Below the pieces are notes generated by a model. It worked only from the letters and a program-made list of their open reading frames with translations, was not told the DNA's origin and ran no database searches. This document shows, piece after piece, positions 39,801 through 54,771 of a stretch of DNA of 64,000 nt. Positions within the stretch are counted from its first letter, which is position 1. Every line of letters begins with the position of its first letter. Source of the DNA: Halisarca cf. caerulea (Eukaryota > Porifera > Demospongiae > Chondrillida > Halisarcidae); assembly GCA_963170055.1 (NCBI GenBank), contig CAUJGJ010000185.1, positions 4,551,775 through 4,615,774 on the forward strand, given 5' to 3'. The translations under genes and the position numbers were made by a program.

Positions 39801-42800
39801 ACATTCGCAGTGGACACACATTAAGTTTCTGAAGTGCTGTGGGCGTATTTGTGTAGTGTTGGATATGCTGGTGCTAATATCAATATATGGCACTACCACC
39901 ACGTACATTTCCAGTGGACACACATGAGGTTTTTGAAGAGCTTTGGGTGTATTTGTGTAGTGTTGGATATGGTGGTTTTAAGACCAAAATTTGGCACTAG
40001 CACCATGCACATTCCCAGTGGACTCGCATGAAGTTTTTGAAGTGCTGTGGGCGTATTTGTGTACTATTGGATATACTGGTGCTAATACAAATATTTGGCA
40101 CTAGCACCACGCACATTCAAAGTGGACACACATGAAGTTTCTGAAGTACTGTGGACGTATTTGTGTACTGTTGGATATGGTGGTTCTAAGACTAATATTT
40201 GGTACTAGCACCACGCACATTCCCACACATGAAGTTTCTGAAGTGTTGCGGGCATATCTGTGTAGTGTTAAATATGCTGGTGTTAAGACCAAAATTTGGC
40301 ATTAGCACCACGCACATTCCCAGTGGAAGCACATTAAGTTTCTGTAGTGCTGTGGGCATATTTGTGTAGTGTTGGATATGGTGGTTCTAAGAACAATATT
40401 TGTCACTAGCACCATGCACATTCGCAGTGGACACACATTAAGTTTCTGAAGTGCTGTGGGCGTATTTGTGTAGTGTTGGATATGCTGGTGCTAATATCAA
40501 TATATGGCACTACCACCACGTACATTTCCAGTGGACACACATGAGGTTTTTCAAGAGCTTTGGGTGTATTTGTGTAGTGTTGGATATGGTGGTTTTAAGA
40601 CCAAAATTTGGCACTAGCACCATGCACATTCCCAGTGGACACGCATGAAGTTTCTGTAGTGCTGTGGGCGTATTTGTGTGCTATTGGATATGCTGGTGCT
40701 AATACCAATAGTTGGCACTAGCACCACGCACATTCAGAGTGGACACACATGAAGTTTCTGAAGTGCTGTGGGCGTATTTGTGTACTGTTGGATATGGTGG
40801 TTCTAAGACTAATATTTGGTACTAGCACCACGCACATTCCCACACATGAAGTTTCTTAAGTGTTGTGGGCGTATCTGTGTAGTGTTGGATATGGTGTTTC
40901 TAAGACCAATATTTGGTACTAGCACCACGCACATTGTCAATGGATACACATGAAGTTGCTGAAGAGCTGTGGGCGTATTTGTGTAGTGTTGGATATGCTG
41001 GTGCTAATATCAATATCTGGCACTACCACCACGTACATTTCCAGTGGACACACGTGAGGTTTTTGAAGAGCTGTGGGCGTATTTGTGTAGTGTTGGATAT
41101 GGTGGTTCTAACACCAAAATTTGGCACTAGCACCATGCACATTCCCAGTGGACTCGCATGAAGTTTTTGAAGTGCTCTGGGCGTATTTGTGTAGTGTTGG
41201 ATATGCTGGTGCTAATACAAATATTTGGCACTAGCACCACGCACATTCAGAGTGGACACACATGAAGTTTCTGAAGTGCTGTGGGCGTATTTGTGTAGTG
41301 TTGGATATGCTGGTGCTAATACCAATATTTGGCACTAGCACCACGCACATTCAAAGTGGACACACATGAAGTTTCTGAAGTACTGTGGACGTATTTGTGT
41401 ACTGTTGGATATGGTGGTTCTAAGACTAATATTTGGTACTAGCACCACGCACATTCCCACACATGAAGTTTCTTAAGTGTTGTGGGCGTATCTGTGTAGT
41501 GTTGGATATGGTGTTTCTAAGACCAATATTTGGTACTAACACCACGCACATTGTCAATGGATACACATGAAGTTGCTGAAGAGCTGTGGGCGTATTTGTG
41601 TAGTGTTGGATATGCTGGTGCTAATATCAATATCTGGCACTACCACCACGTACATTTCCAGTGGACACACGTGAGGTTTTTGAAGAGCTGTGGGCGTATT
41701 TGTGTAGTGTTGGATATGGTGGTTCTAAGACCAAAATTTGGCACTAGCACCATGCACATTCCCAGTGGACTCGCATGAAGTTTTTGAAGTGCTGTGGACG
41801 TATTTGTGTAGTGTTGGATATGGTGGTTCTAAGACCAATATTTGGTACTAGCACCACGCACATTGTCAATGGATACACATGAAGATTCTGAAGTGCTGTG
41901 GGCGTATTTGTGTAGGGTTGAATATGCTGGTGATTAGACCAATATTTGGTACTAGCACCACGCACATTCCCAGTGGACACACATGAAGTTTCTGAAGTGT
42001 TGTGAACGTATCTGTGTAGTGTTAAATATGCTAGTGTTAAGACCAATATTTCGCAATAGCACCACGCACATTCCCAGTGGACACACATGAAGTTTCTGAA
42101 GCATTGTGGGCGTATTTGTGTAGTGTTGGATATGGTGTTTCTAAGACCAATATTTGGAACTAGCACCACGCACATTGTCAGTGGATACACATAACGTTTC
42201 TGAAGTGTTGTGGACGTATTTGTGTACTATTGGATATGCTGGTGCTAATGCCAATATTTAGCACTAGCACCACCCACATTCCCAGTGGACACACATGAAG
42301 TTTCTGAAGTGCTGTGGGCACATTTGTGTAGTGTTGCATCTGTTGTTTCTAAGACCAATATTTGGTACTAGCACCACGTACATTTCCAGTGAACACACAT
42401 GAGGTTTCTGAAGAGCTGTGGGCGTATTTGTGTAGTGTTGGATATGGTGGTTCTAACACCAAAATTTGGCACTAGCACCATGCACATTCCCAGTGGACAC
42501 GCATGAAGTTTCTGAAGTGCTCTGGGCGTATTTGTGTAGTGTTGGATATGCTGGTGCTAATACAAATATTTGGCACTAGCACCACGCACATTCAGAGTGG
42601 ACACACATGAAGTTTCTGAAGTGCTCTGGGCGTATTTGTGTACTGTTGGATATGGTGGTTCTAAGACTAATATTTGGTACTAGCACCACGCACATTCCCA
42701 CACATGAAGTTTCTTAAGTGTTGTGGGCGTATCTGTGTAGTGTTGGATATGGTGTTTCTAAGACCAATATTTGGTACTAGAACCACGCACATTGTCAATG

Positions 42801-43045
42801 GATACACATGAAGTTGCTGATGAGCTGTGGGCGTATTTGTGTAGTGTTGGATATGCTGGTGCTAATATCAATATCTGGCACTACCACCACGTACATTTCC
42901 AGTGGACACACGTGAGGTTTTTGAAGAGCTGTGGGCGTATTTGTGTAGTGTTGGATACGGTGGTTCTAACACCAAAATTTGGCACTAGCACCATGCACAT
43001 TCCCAGTGGACTCGCATGAAGTTTTTGAAGTGCTCTGGGCGTATT

Positions 43046-46000
43046 TGTGTAGTGTTGGATATGCTGGTGCTAATACAAATATTTGGCACTAGCACCACGC
43101 ACATTCAGAGTGGACACACATGAAGTTTCTGAAGTGCTGTGGGCGTATTTGTGTAGTGTTGGATATGCTGGTGCTAATACCAATATTTGGCACTAGCACC
43201 ACGCACATTCAAAGTGGACACACATGAAGTTTCTGAAGTACTGTGGACGTATTTGTGTACTGTTGGATATGGTGGTTCTAAGACTAATATTTGGTACTAG
43301 CACCACGCACATTCCCACACATGAAGTTTCTTAAGTGTTGTGGGCGTATCTGTGTAGTGTTGGATATGGTGTTTCTAAGACCAATATTTGGTACTAGCAC
43401 CACGCACATTGTCAATGGATACACATGAAGTTGCTGAAGAGCTGTGGGCGTATTTGTGTAGTGTTGGATATGCTGGTGCTAATATCAATATCTGGCACTA
43501 CCACCACGTACATTTCCAGTGGACACACGTGAGGTTTTTGAAGAGCTGTGGGCGTATTTGTGTAGTGTTGGATATGGTGGTTCTAAGACCAAAATTTGGC
43601 ACTAGCACCATGCACATTCCCAGTGGACTCGCATGAAGTTTTTGAAGTGCTGTGGACGTATTTGTGTACTATTGGATATACTGGTGCTAATACAAATATT
43701 TGGCACTAGCACCACGCACATTCAAAGTGGACACACAGGAAGTTTCTGAAGTACTGTGGACGTATTTGTGCACTGTTGGATATGGTGGTTCTAAGACTAA
43801 TATTTGGTACTAGCACCACGCACATTCCCACACATGAAGTTTCTGAAGTGTTGCGGGCATATCTGTGTAGTGTTAAATATGCTGGTGTTAAGACCAATAT
43901 TTGGCATTAGCACCACGCACATTCCCAGTGGAAGCACATTAAGTTTCTGTAGTGCTGTGGGCATATTTGTGTAGTATTGGGTATGGTGGTTCTAAGACCA
44001 ATATTTGTCACTAGTACCATGCACATTCCCAGTGGACACACATTAAGTTTCTGAAGTGCTGTGGGCGTATTTGTGTAGTGTTGGATATGCTGGTGCTAAA
44101 ACAAATATTTGGCAATAGCACCACGCACATTCCCAGTGGACACATGAAGTTTCTGAAGTGCTGCATGTGGGCGTATTTGTGTACTGTTGGATATAGTGGT
44201 TCTAAGACCAATATTTGGCACTAACACCACGCACATTCGCAGTGGACACATGACGTTTCTGAAGTGCTGTGGGCGTATTTGTGTAGTGTTGGATATGCTG
44301 GTGCTAATATCAATATCTGGCACTACCACCACGTACATTTCCAGTGGACACACATGAGGTTTTTGAAGAGCTGTGGGCGTATTTGTATACTGTTGGATAT
44401 GGTGGTTTTAAGACCAAAATTTGGCACTAGCACCATGCACATTCCCAGTGGACACGCATGAAGTTTCTGTAGTGCTGTGGGCGTATTTGTGTACTATTGG
44501 ATATGCTGGTGCTAATACCAATAGTTGGCACTAGCACCACGCACATTGAAAGTGGACACACAGGAAGTTTCTGAAGTACTGTGGGCGTATTTGTGTAGTG
44601 TTGGATACGCTGGTGCTAATACCAATATTTGGCACTAGCACGAGCACCACGCACATTCAAAGTGGACACACATGAAGTTTCTGTAGTGCTGTGGACGTAT
44701 TTGTGTAGTGTTGGATATGGTGGTTCTAAGACTAATATTTGGTACTAGCACCACGCACATTCCCACACATGAAGTTTCTGAAGTGTTTCGGGCATATCTG
44801 TGTAGTGTTAAATATGCTGGTGTTAAGACCAATATTTGGCATTAGCACCACGCACATTCCCAGTGGAAGCACATTAAGTTTCTGTAGTGCTGTGGGCATA
44901 TTTGTGTAGTGTTGGATATGGTGGTTCTAAGACCTATATTTGTCACTAGCACCACGCACATTCCCAGTGGACACACATGAAGTTTCTGAAGTGCTGTGGG
45001 CGTATTTGTGTAGTGTTGGATATGCTGGTGCTAATATCAATATCTGGCACTACCACCACGTACATTTCCAGTGGACACATGAGGTTTTTGAAGAGCTGTG
45101 GGCGTATTTGTGTAGTGTTGGATATGGTGGTTCTAAGACCAATATTTGGTACTAGCACCACGCACATTGTCAATGCATACACATGAAGATTCTGTAGTGC
45201 TGTGGGCGTATTTTTGTAGGGTTGAATATGCTGGTGATTAGACCAATATTTGGTACTAGCAACACGCACATTCCCAGTGGACACACATGAAGTTTCTGAA
45301 GTGTTGTGGGTGAATCTGTGTATTGTTAAATATGCTAGTGTTAAGACCAATATTTCGCAATAGCACCACGCACATTCCCAGTGGACACAAATGAAGTTTC
45401 TAAAATGCTGTGGGCTTATTTGTGTAGTGTTTGATATGGTGGTTCTAAAACCAATATTTGGCACTAGCACCACGCACATACCCAGTGGACACACATGAGG
45501 TTTCTGAAGAGCTGTGGGCGTGTTTGTGTAGAGTTGGATATGGTGGTTGTAAGACCAATATTTGGTACTAGCACCACGCACATTGTTAATGGATACACAT
45601 GAAGTTGCTGAAGTGCTGTGGGCGTATATGTGTAGTGTTGGATATGCTGGTGCTAATATCAATATCTGGCACTACCACCACGTACATTTCTAGTGGACAC
45701 ACATGAGGTTTTTGAAGAGCTGTGGGCGTATTTGTGTAGTGTTGGATATGGTGGTTCTAACACCAAAATTTGGCACTAGCACCATGCACATTCCCAGTGG
45801 ACTCGCATGAAGTTTTTGAAGTGCTGTGGGCGTATTTGTGTACTATTGGATATACTGGTGCTAATACAAATATTTGGCACTAGCACCACGCACATTCAAA
45901 GTGGACACACATGAAGTTTCTGAAGTACTGTGGACGTATTTGTGTACTGTTGGATATGGTGGTTCTAAGACTAATATTTGGTACTAGCACCACGCACATT

Positions 46001-46196
46001 CCCACACATGAAGTTTCTGAAGTGTTGCGGGCATATCTGTGTAGTGTTAAATATGCTGGTGTTAAGACCAATATTTGGCATTAGCACCACGCACATTCCC
46101 AGTGGAAGCACATTAAGTTTCTGTAGTGCTGTGGGCATATTTGTGTAGTGTTGGATATGGTGGTTCTAAGAACAATATTTGTCACTAGCACCACGC
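43046..46196. repeat. Satellite segmental duplication, copy 2 (offset 6396)
   Basis: Second copy of 36650-39800. A related ~1.4-kb part recurs again at about 55.3-56.2 kb, showing the same monomer order once more. Confidence 0.85.
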
Positions 46197-49100
46197 ACAT
46201 TCCCAGTGGACACACATGAAGTTTCTTAAGTGCTGTGGGCGTATTTGTGTAGTGTTGGATATGCTGGTGCTAATACAAATATTTTGCACTAGCACCACGC
46301 ACATTGTCATTGGATACACATGAGGTTTCTGAAGTGCTGTGGGCGTATTTGTGTAGTGTTGGATATAGTGGTTCTAAGACCAAAATTTGGCACTAGCACC
46401 ACACACATTCCCAGTGGACACATGAAGTTTCTAAAGTGATGTGGGCGTATTTGTGTAGTGTTGGATATGCTGGTGCTAATATCAATATCTGGCACTACCA
46501 CCACGTACATTTCCAGTGGACACACATGAGGTTTTTGAAGAGCTGTGGGCGTATTTGTGTAGTGTTGCATATGGTGGTTCTAAGACCAAAATTTGGCACT
46601 AGCACCATGCACATTCCCAGTGGACTCGCATGAAGTTTTTGAAGTGCTGTGGGCGTATTTGTGTACTATTGGATATACTGGTGCTAATACAAATATTTAG
46701 CACTAGCACCACGCACATTGTCATTGGATACACATGAAGTTTCTGAAGTGCTGTGGACGTATTTGTGTAGTGCTGGATATAGTGGTTCTAAGACCAATAT
46801 TTGTCACTTACACCACACACATTCCCAGTGGAAGCACATTAAGTTTCTGTAGTGCTGTGGGCATATTTGTGTAGTGTTGGATATGGTGGTTCTAAGACCA
46901 ATATTTGTCACTAGCACCACGCACATTCCCAGTGGACACATGATGTTTCTGAAGTGCTGTGGGCGTATTTGTGTAGTGTTGGATATGGTGTTTCTAAGAC
47001 CAATATTTGGCACTAGCACCACGCACATTCCCAGTGGACGCGCATGAAGTTTCTGAAGTGCTGTTGGCGTATTTGTGTAGTGTTGGATATGGTGTTTCTA
47101 AGACCAATATTTGGAACTAGTACCACGCACACTGTCAGTGGATACACATAACGTTTCTGAAGTGCTGTGGGCGTATTTGTGCACTATTGGATATGTTGGT
47201 GCTAATGCCAATATTTGGCACAAGCACCACGCACATTCCCAGTGGACACACATGAAGTTTCTTAAGTGTTGTGGGCGTATTTGTGTAGTGTTGCATCTGT
47301 TGTTTCTAAGACCAATATTTGGTACTAGCACCACGTACAATTCCAGTGGACACACATGAGGTTTCTGAAGAGCTGTGGGCGTATTTGTGTAGTGTTGGAT
47401 ATGCTGGTGCTAATATCAATATCTTGCACTACCACCACGTACATTTCCAGTGGACACACGAGGCTTCTGAAGAGCTTTGGGCGAATTTGTGTAGTGTTGG
47501 ATATGGTGGTTCTAAGACCAATATTTGGTACTAGCACCACGCACATTGTCAATGGATACACATGAAGATTCTGAAGTGCTGTGGGCGTATTTGTGTAGAG
47601 TTGAATATGCTGGTGATTAGACCAATATTTGGTACTAGCAACACGTACATTCCCAGTGGACACACATGAAGTTTCTGAAGTGTTATGGGCGTATCTGTGT
47701 AGTGTTGGATATGGTGTTTCTAAGACCAATATTTGGCACTAGCACCACGCAATTTCCCAGTGGACGCGCATGAAGTTTCTGAAGTGCTGTGGGCGTATTT
47801 GTGTAGTGTTGGATATGGTGTTTCTAAGACCAATATTTGGAACTAGCACCACGCACATTGTCAGTGGATACACATGACGTTTCTGAAGAGCTGTGGGCGT
47901 ATTTGTGCACTATTGGATATGTTGGTGCTAATGCCAATATTTGGCACAAGCACCACGCACATTCCCAGTGGACACACATGAAGTTTCTGAAGTGCTGTGG
48001 GCGTATTTGTGTAGTGTTGGATCTGTTGTTTCTAAGACCAATATTTCGCAATAGCACCACGCACATTCCCAGTGGACACACATGAAGTTTCTGAAGCATT
48101 GTGGGCGTATTTGTGTAGTGTTGGATATGGTGTTTCTAAGACCAATATTTGGAACTAGCACCACGCACATTGTCAGTGGATACACATAACGTTTCTGAAG
48201 TGTTGTGGACGTATTTGTGTACTATTGGATATGCTGGTGCTAATGCCAATATTTGGCACTAGCACCACGCACATTCCCAGTGGACACACATGAAGTTTCT
48301 GAAGTGCTGTGGGCACATTTGTGTAGTGTTGCATCTGTTGTTTCTAAGACCAATATTTGGTACTAGCACCACATACATTTCCAGTGAACACACATGAGGT
48401 TTCTGAAGAGCTGTGGGCGTATTTGTGTAGTGTTGGATATGGTGGTTCTAACACCAAAATTTGGCACTAGCACCATGCACATTCCCAGTGGACACGCATG
48501 AAGATTCTGAAGTGCTCTGGGCGTATTTGTGTAGTGTTGGATATGCTGGTGCTAATACAAATATTTGGCACTAGCACCACGCACATTCAGAGTGGACACA
48601 CATGAAGTTTCTGAAGTGCTGTGGGCGTATTTGTGTAGTGTTGGATATGCTGGTGCTAATACCAATATTTGGCACTAGCACCACGCACATTCAAAGTGGA
48701 CACACATGAAGTTTCTGAAGTACTGTGGACGTATTTGTGTACTGTTGGATATGGTGGTTCTAAGACTAATATTTGGTACTAGCACCACGCACATTCCCAC
48801 ACATGAAGTTTCTTAAGTGTTGTGGGCGTATCTGTGTAGTGTTGGATATGGTGTTTCTAAGACCAATATTTGGTACTAGCACCACGCACATTGTCAATGG
48901 ATACACATGAAGTTGCTGAAGTGCTGTGGGCGTATTTGTGTAGTGTTGGATATGCTGGTGCTAATATCAATATCTGGCACTACCACCACGTACATTTCCA
49001 GTGGACACACGTGAGGTTTTTGAAGAGCTGTGGGCGTATTTGTGTAGTGTTGGATATGGTGGTTCTAAGACCAAAATTTGGCACTAGCACCATGCACATT

Positions 49101-50634
49101 CCCAGTGGACTCGCATGAAGTTTTTGAAGTGCTGTGGACGTATTTGTGTACTATTGGATATACTGGTGCTAATACAAATATTTGGCACTAGCACCACGCA
49201 CATTCAAAGTGGACACACAGGAAGTTTCTGAAGTACTGTGGACGTATTTGTGTACTGTTGGATATGGTGGTTCTAAGACTAATATTTGGTACTAGCACCA
49301 CGCACATTCCCACACATGAAGTTTCTGAAGTGTTGCGGGCATATCTGTGTAGTGTTAAATATGCTGGTGTTAAGACCAATATTTGGCATTAGCACCACGC
49401 ACATTCCCAGTGGAAGCACATTAAGTTTCTGTAGTGCTGTGGGCATATTTGTGTAGTATTGGGTATGGTGGTTCTAAGACCAATATTTGTCACTAGTACC
49501 ATGCACATTCCCAGTGGACACACATTAAGTTTCTGAAGTGCTGTGGGCGTATTTGTGTAGTGTTGGATATGCTGGTGCTAATACAAATATTTGGCAATAG
49601 CACCACGCACATTCCCAGTGGACACATGAAGTTTCTGAAGTGCTGCATGTGGGCGTATTTGTGTACTGTTGGATATAGTGGTTCTAAGACCAATATTTGG
49701 CACTAACACCACGCACATTCCCAGTGGACACATGACGTTTCTGAAGTGCTGTGGGCGTATTTGTGTAGTGTTGGATATGCTGGTGCTAATATCAATATCT
49801 GGCACTACCACCACGTACATTTCCAGTGGACACACATGAGGTTTTTGAAGAGCTGTGGGCGTATTTGTATACTGTTGGATATGGTGGTTTTAAGACCAAA
49901 ATTTGGCACTAGCACCATGCACATTCCCAGTGGACACGCATGAAGTTTCTGTAGTGCTGTGGGCGTATTTGTGTACTATTGGATATGCTGGTGCTAATAC
50001 CAATAGTTGGCACTAGCACCACGCACATTCAAAGTGGACACACAGGAAGTTTCTGAAGTACTGTGGGCGTATTTGTGTAGTGTTGGATACGCTGGTGCTA
50101 ATACCAATATTTGGCACTAGCACGAGCACCACGCACATTCAAAGTGGACACACATGAAGTTTCTGTAGTGCTGTGGACGTATTTGTGTACTGTTGGATAT
50201 GGTGGTTCTAAGACTAATATTTGGTACTAGCACCACGCACATTCCCACACATGAAGTTTCTGAAGTGTTGCGGGCATATCTGTGTAGTGTTAAATATGCT
50301 GGTGTTAAGACCAATATTTGGCATTAGCACCACGCACATTCCCAGTGGAAGCACATTAAGTTTCTGTAGGGCTGTGGGCATATTTGTGTAGTATTGGGTA
50401 TGGTGGTTCTAAGACCAATATTTGTCACTAGTACCATGCACATTCCCAGTGGACACACATTAAGTTTCTGAAGTGCTGTGGGCGTATTTGTGTAGTGTTG
50501 GATATGCTGGTGCTAATACAAATATTTGGCAATAGCACCACGCACATTCCCAGTGGACACATGAAGTTTCTGAAGTGCTGCATGTGGGCGTATTTGTGTA
50601 CTGTTGGATATAGTGGTTCTAAGACCAATATTTG

Positions 50635-52904
50635 GCACTAACACCACGCACATTCCCAGTGGACACATGACGTTTCTGAAGTGCTGTGGGCGTATTTGTG
50701 TAGTGTTGGATATGCTGGTGCTAATATCAATATCTGGCAACACCACCACGTACATTTCCAGTGGACACACATGAGGTTTTTGAAGAGCTGTGGGCGTATT
50801 TGTATACTGTTGGATATGGTGGTTTTAAGACCAAAATTTGGCACTAGCACCATGCACATTCCCAGTGGACACGCATGAAGTTTCTGTAGTGCTGTGGGCG
50901 TATTTGTGTACTATTGGATATGCTGGTGCTAATACCAATAGTTGGCACTAGCACCACGCACATTCAAAGTGGACACACAGGAAGTTTCTTAAGTACTGTG
51001 AGCGTATTTGTGTAGTGTTGGATACGCTGGTGCTAATACAAATATTTGGCACTAGCACCACGCACATTCAGAGTGGACACACATGAAGTTTCTGAAGTGC
51101 TGTGGGCGTATTTGTGTAGTGTTGGATATGCTGGTGCTAATACCAATATTTGGCACTAGCACCACGCACATTCAAAGTGGACACACATGAAGTTTCTGAA
51201 GTACTGTGGACGTATTTGTGTACTGTTGGATATGGTGGTTCTAAGACTAATATTTGGTACTAGCACCACGCACATTCCCACACATGAAGTTTCTTAAGTG
51301 TTGTGGGCGTATCTGTGTAGTGTTGGATATGGTGTTTCTAAGACCAATATTTGGTACTAGCACCACGCACATTGTCAATGGATACACATGAAGTTGGTGA
51401 AGTGCTGTGGGCGTATTTGTGTAGTGTTGGATATGCTGGTGCTAATATCAATATCTGGCACTACCAACACGTACATTTCCAGTGGACACACGTGAGGTTT
51501 TTGAAGAGCTGTGGGCGTATTTGTGTAGTGTTGGATATGGTGGTTCTAAGACCAAAATTTGGTACTAGCACCATGCACAATCCCAGTGGACTCGCATGAA
51601 GTTTTTGAAGTGCTGTGGACGTATTTGTGTACTATTGGATATACTGGTGCTAATACAAATATTTGGCACTAGCACCACGCACATTCAAAGTGGACACACA
51701 GGAAGTTTCTGAAGTACTGTGGACGTATTTGTGCACTGTTGGATATGGTGGTTCTAAGACTAATATTTGGCACTAACACCACGCACATTCCCAGTGGACA
51801 CATGACGTTTCTGAAGTGCTGTGGGCGTATTTGTGTAGTGTTGGATATGCTGGTGCTAATATCAATATCTGGCAACACCACCACGTACATTTCCAGTGGA
51901 CACACATGAGGTTTTTGAAGAGCTGTGGGCGTATTTGTATACTGTTGGATATGGTGGTTTTAAGACCAAAATTTGGCACTAGCACCATGCACATTCCCAG
52001 TGGACACGCATGAAGTTTCTGTAGTGCTGTGGGCGTATTTGTGTACTATTGGATATGCTGGTGCTAATACCAATAGTTGGCACTAGCACCACGCACATTC
52101 AAAGTGGACACACAGGAAGTTTCTTAAGTACTGTGAGCGTATTTGTGTAGTGTTGGATACGCTGGTGCTAATACAAATATTTGGCACTAGCACCACGCAC
52201 ATTCAGAGTGGACACACATGAAGTTTCTGAAGTGCTGTGGGCGTATTTGTGTAGTGTTGGATATGCTGGTGCTAATACCAATATTTGGCACTAGCACCAC
52301 GCACATTCAAAGTGGACACACATGAAGTTTCTGAAGTACTGTGGACGTATTTGTGTACTGTTGGATATGGTGGTTCTAAGACTAATATTTGGTACTAGCA
52401 CCACGCACATTCCCACACATGAAGTTTCTTAAGTGTTGTGGGCGTATCTGTGTAGTGTTGGATATGGTGTTTCTAAGACCAATATTTGGTACTAGCACCA
52501 CGCACATTGTCAATGGATACACATGAAGTTGGTGAAGTGCTGTGGGCGTATTTGTGTAGTGTTGGATATGCTGGTGCTAATATCAATATCTGGCACTACC
52601 AACACGTACATTTCCAGTGGACACACGTGAGGTTTTTGAAGAGCTGTGGGCGTATTTGTGTAGTGTTGGATATGGTGGTTCTAAGACCAAAATTTGGTAC
52701 TAGCACCATGCACAATCCCAGTGGACTCGCATGAAGTTTTTGAAGTGCTGTGGACGTATTTGTGTACTATTGGATATACTGGTGCTAATACAAATATTTG
52801 GCACTAGCACCACGCACATTCAAAGTGGACACACAGGAAGTTTCTGAAGTACTGTGGACGTATTTGTGCACTGTTGGATATGGTGGTTCTAAGACTAATA
52901 TTTG
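50635..52904. repeat. 1135-bp tandem duplication within satellite
   Basis: 50635-51769 and 51770-52904 are adjacent direct copies. Rare variants are shared at matching places: GGCAACACCACC, CTACCAACACG, CACAATCCCAG, and TTCTTAAGTACTGTGAGCG. I saw no differences where I compared them. The junction monomer at about 51770 joins CTAATATTTGG to CACTAACACC. Confidence 0.9.
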
Positions 52905-54771
52905 GTACTAGCACCACGCACATTCCCACACATGAAGTTTCTGAAGTGTTGCGGGCATATCTGTGTAGTGTTAAATATGCTGGTGTTAAGACCAATATTT
53001 GGCATTAGCACCACGCACATTCCCAGTGGAAGCACATTAAGTTTCTGTAGTGCTGTGGGCATATTTGTGTAGTATTGGGTATGGTGGTTCTAAGACCAAT
53101 ATTTGTCACTAGTACCATGCACATTCCCAGTGGACACACATTAAGTTTCTGAAGTGCTGTGGGCGTATTTGTGTAGTGTTGGATATGCTGGTGCTAATAC
53201 AAATATTTGGCAATAGCACCACGCACATTCCCAGTGGACACATGAAGTTTCTGAAGTGCTGCATGTGGGCGTATTTGTGTACTGTTCGATATAGTGGTTC
53301 TAAGACCAATATTTGGCACTAACACCACGCACATTCCCAGTGGACACATGACGTTTCTGAAGTGCTGTGGGCGTATTTGTGTAGTGTTGGATATGCTGGT
53401 GCTAATATCAATATCTGGCACTACCACCACGTACATTTCCAGTGGACACACATGAGGTTTTTGAAGAGCTGTGGGCGTATTTGTATACTGTTGGATATGG
53501 TGGTTTTAAGACCAAAATTTGGCACTAGCACCATGCACATTCCCAGTGGACACGCATGAAGTTTCTGTAGTGCTGTGGGCGTATTTGTGTACTATTGGAT
53601 ATGCTGGTGCTAATACCAATAGTTGGCACTAGCACCACGCACATTCAAAGTGGACACACAGGAAGTTTCTTAAGTACTGTGAGCGTATTTGTGTAGTGTT
53701 GGATACGCTGGTGCTAATACTAATATTTGGCACTAGCACGAGCACCACGCACATTCAAAGTAGACACACATGAAGTTTCTGTAGTGCTGTGGACGTATTT
53801 GTGTACTGTTGGATATGGTGGTTCTAAGACTAATATTTGGTACTAGCACCACGCACATTCAAAGTGGACACACAGGAAGTTTCTGAAGTACTGTGGACGT
53901 ATTTGTGTACTGTTGGATATGGTGGTTTTAAGACCAAAATTTGGAACTAGCACCATGCACATTCCCAGTGGACACGCATGAAGTTTCTGTAGTGCTGTGG
54001 GCGTATTTGTGTACTATTGGATATGCTGGTGCTAATACCAATAGTTGGCACTAGCACCACGCACATTCAAAGTGGACACACAGGAAGTTTCTGAAGTACT
54101 GTGGGCGTATTTGTGTAGTGTTGGATACGCTGGTGCTAATACCAATATTTGGCACTAGCACGAGCACCACGCACATTCAAAGTGGACACACATGAAGTTT
54201 CTGTAGTGCTGTGGACGTATTTGTGTACTGTTGGATATGGTGGTTCTAAGACTAATATTTGGTACTAGCACCACGCACATTCCCACACATGAAGTTTCTG
54301 AAGTGTTGCGGGCATATCTGTGTAGTGTTAAATATGCTGGTGTTAAGACCAATATTTGGCATTAGCACCACGCACATTCCCAGTGGAAGCACATTAAGTT
54401 TCTGTAGTGCTGTGGGCATATTTGTGTAGTGTTGGATATGGTGGTTCTAACACCAAAATTTGGCACTAGCACCATGCACATTCCCAGTGGACACGCATGA
54501 AGTTTCTGAAGTGCTCTGGGCGTATTTGTGTAGTGTTGGATATGCTGGTGCTAATACAAATATTTGGCACTAGCACCACGCACATTCAGAGTGGACACAC
54601 ATGAAGTTTCTGAAGTGCTGTGGGCGTATTTGTGTAGTGTTGGATATGCTGGTGCTAATACCAATATTTGGCACTAGCACCACGCACATTCAAAGTGGAC
54701 ACACATGAAGTTTCTGAAGTACTGTGGACGTATTTGTGTACTGTTTGATATGGTGGTTCTAAGACTAATAT

